Shown here: positions 13,383 through 14,171 of the stretch, one piece after another | Layout of the letters: each line of letters begins with the position of its first letter | Numbering within the stretch: the stretch's first letter is position 1 | Assembly (NCBI GenBank): GCA_964556675.1 | Contig: CAZKYN010000066.1 | Span: 1-14,171 of the forward strand | Reading direction: 5' to 3' | Source of the DNA: JBDKTK01 sp964556675 | Lineage (GTDB): Bacteria > Desulfobacterota > Syntrophia > Syntrophales > UBA4778 | DNA length: 14,171 nucleotides | Made by a program: the position numbers and the translations under genes | Notes under the pieces: model-generated | The model's database searches: none | What the model saw: the letters and a program-made list of their open reading frames with translations, nothing else | What the model was told of the DNA's origin: nothing

Positions 13383-14171
13383 ATGGGTAAAGGAATCGAT
13401 TATTCAATTTTCAAAGAGGTATGGGAGAAAGAGTACACCGTAACGAGGCAGGTATACCGCAATATCCAGAGATGGCCCGACAAGGTCGCGATCATCGATC
13501 CCTTCAGGAACAAGTCCCTGACGTTCAAGCAATGGGACGAGGAGGCAAACCAGTTCGCCAACGCGCTCCTCGAGCTGGGTGTGACCCAATACGATTCGAT
13601 TATGGGCGACCTGTTCAACACTTACGAATGGTTCATACTTTTCCTGGGGTGCGCCAAGGCCAGGTGCATTTTCCCGTCCATGAACTTTATGCTCCCAGAG
13701 GGCCAGGTTTCCAAGCTCATGGACGACAGCGAGGTGGTGGTCCTGGTTTACGACTCCGCCTTCAAGGACATGGCTGTCAAAGCAATCGAGCTCGCCAAGA
13801 TCAAACCCAAACTCGCCGTTATGTGCGGCGCCGGCGAACCCCCTCCGGGGCACGTCAGATACGAGGACTTCATCAAAGGGAAATCGAAAGAAGCCCCGCC
13901 GACGGAAAAGGACGTGGTCTGGACGGACCCGGTACTGTTCCTGTATACCTCGGGAACGACGGGCCTGCCCAAGGGGTTCTGCCTTAACCACGGCATTATA
14001 TTTTTTGACAACATGATGAATGCCGGACTCCACAAGATCGATTTCACCAGCGTCAGCCTTGCCACGAACCCCCTGTTCCACAGGGGCGGCAACACGACCG
14101 GCGTCCTGCCCGTGCTCCACGCCGGCGGAGCTGTCGTCATTATGAAGGCTTTCGACGAGAAGCAGGCGCTC
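13383..14171 (+). CDS. AMP-forming acyl-CoA ligase, N-terminal part (runs off the window)
   Basis: The reading frame is open for 263 codons from the ATG at 13383 to the window end, about half of a usual acyl-CoA synthetase. An ANL-family start is clear. The phosphate-binding motif LYTSGTTGLPKG spans 187-198, the region before it has the normal LTFKQWDEEANQFANAL pattern, and NPLFHRGG (229-236) matches the A4 region. The enzyme would activate a carboxylic acid to its CoA ester using ATP, forming AMP and pyrophosphate, and so would start the pathway. Being co-directional with the Asp-type dehydrogenase recalls the aliB-aliA pair of cyclohexanecarboxylate users, but the acid is unknown and the C-terminal domain is not visible. 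The ATG has GGAGGAG seven bases upstream. Confidence 0.92.
   Translation, partial: MGKGIDYSIFKEVWEKEYTVTRQVYRNIQRWPDKVAIIDPFRNKSLTFKQWDEEANQFANALLELGVTQYDSIMGDLFNTYEWFILFLGCAKARCIFPSMNFMLPEGQVSKLMDDSEVVVLVYDSAFKDMAVKAIELAKIKPKLAVMCGAGEPPPGHVRYEDFIKGKSKEAPPTEKDVVWTDPVLFLYTSGTTGLPKGFCLNHGIIFFDNMMNAGLHKIDFTSVSLATNPLFHRGGNTTGVLPVLHAGGAVVIMKAFDEKQAL

Overview
The window reads as the chromosome of a strictly anaerobic, fatty- or aromatic-acid-degrading bacterium, most likely a sulfate-reducing or syntrophic member of the Desulfobacterota (former Deltaproteobacteria). This is an inference from gene content: three acyl-CoA dehydrogenases, a dedicated electron-transfer flavoprotein with FixC/FixX partners, a biotin-dependent carboxyltransferase, sigma-54 control, and moderately GC-rich coding sequence. 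Every convincing gene lies on the + strand. I see no tRNA, rRNA, CRISPR, insertion sequence or other mobile element.

Layout. Positions 1-347 are the 3' end of a sigma-54-dependent activator gene (AAA+ tail plus Fis-type helix-turn-helix). An intergenic region (348-657) carries two 18-bp dyads and a sigma-54 promoter. Transcription unit 1 (658-4440) encodes a minimal biotin carrier protein, an acyl-CoA carboxyltransferase and a 611-residue acyl-CoA dehydrogenase. A 603-bp non-coding region (4441-5043) follows. It contains a possible terminator hairpin and a second copy of the same control region: two dyads of the same type and a sigma-54 promoter whose 16-base core is identical. Transcription unit 2 (5044 to beyond the window end) encodes an acyl-CoA dehydrogenase lacking the usual catalytic Glu, FixC, FixX, EtfB, EtfA, a metal-dependent amidohydrolase-fold enzyme, a methylmalonyl-CoA-epimerase-like protein, a BadH-like short-chain dehydrogenase, an acyl-CoA dehydrogenase with Asp in place of the catalytic Glu, and the N-terminal half of an acyl-CoA ligase.

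How the genes could work together (inference). The ligase activates a carboxylic acid. The two unusual acyl-CoA dehydrogenases and the BadH-like dehydrogenase oxidise the acyl-CoA, and EtfAB with FixCX passes the electrons to the quinone pool, possibly with bifurcation to ferredoxin. The amidohydrolase-fold protein performs an unassigned hydrolytic, hydrating or decarboxylating step. The carboxyltransferase with its biotin carrier and the epimerase-like protein handle a carboxylated (malonyl-type or dicarboxylic) CoA ester. The Asp-type dehydrogenase, BadH-like SDR and ligase recall the cyclohexanecarboxylate (ali/bad) route of Rhodopseudomonas palustris. No BadK-type hydratase, BadI-type hydrolase, thiolase, biotin carboxylase or membrane decarboxylase subunit is present in the window.

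The most interesting signals are the duplicated control region, which predicts one sigma-54 activator switching on both units, and the set of altered active-site residues: Glu to Gly and Glu to Asp in two dehydrogenases, Arg to Gly in EtfA, Asp to Glu in the amidohydrolase, and Ala at the substrate-selectivity position of the carboxyltransferase. Together they suggest a coordinated pathway for an unusual, perhaps alicyclic, acyl-CoA substrate.
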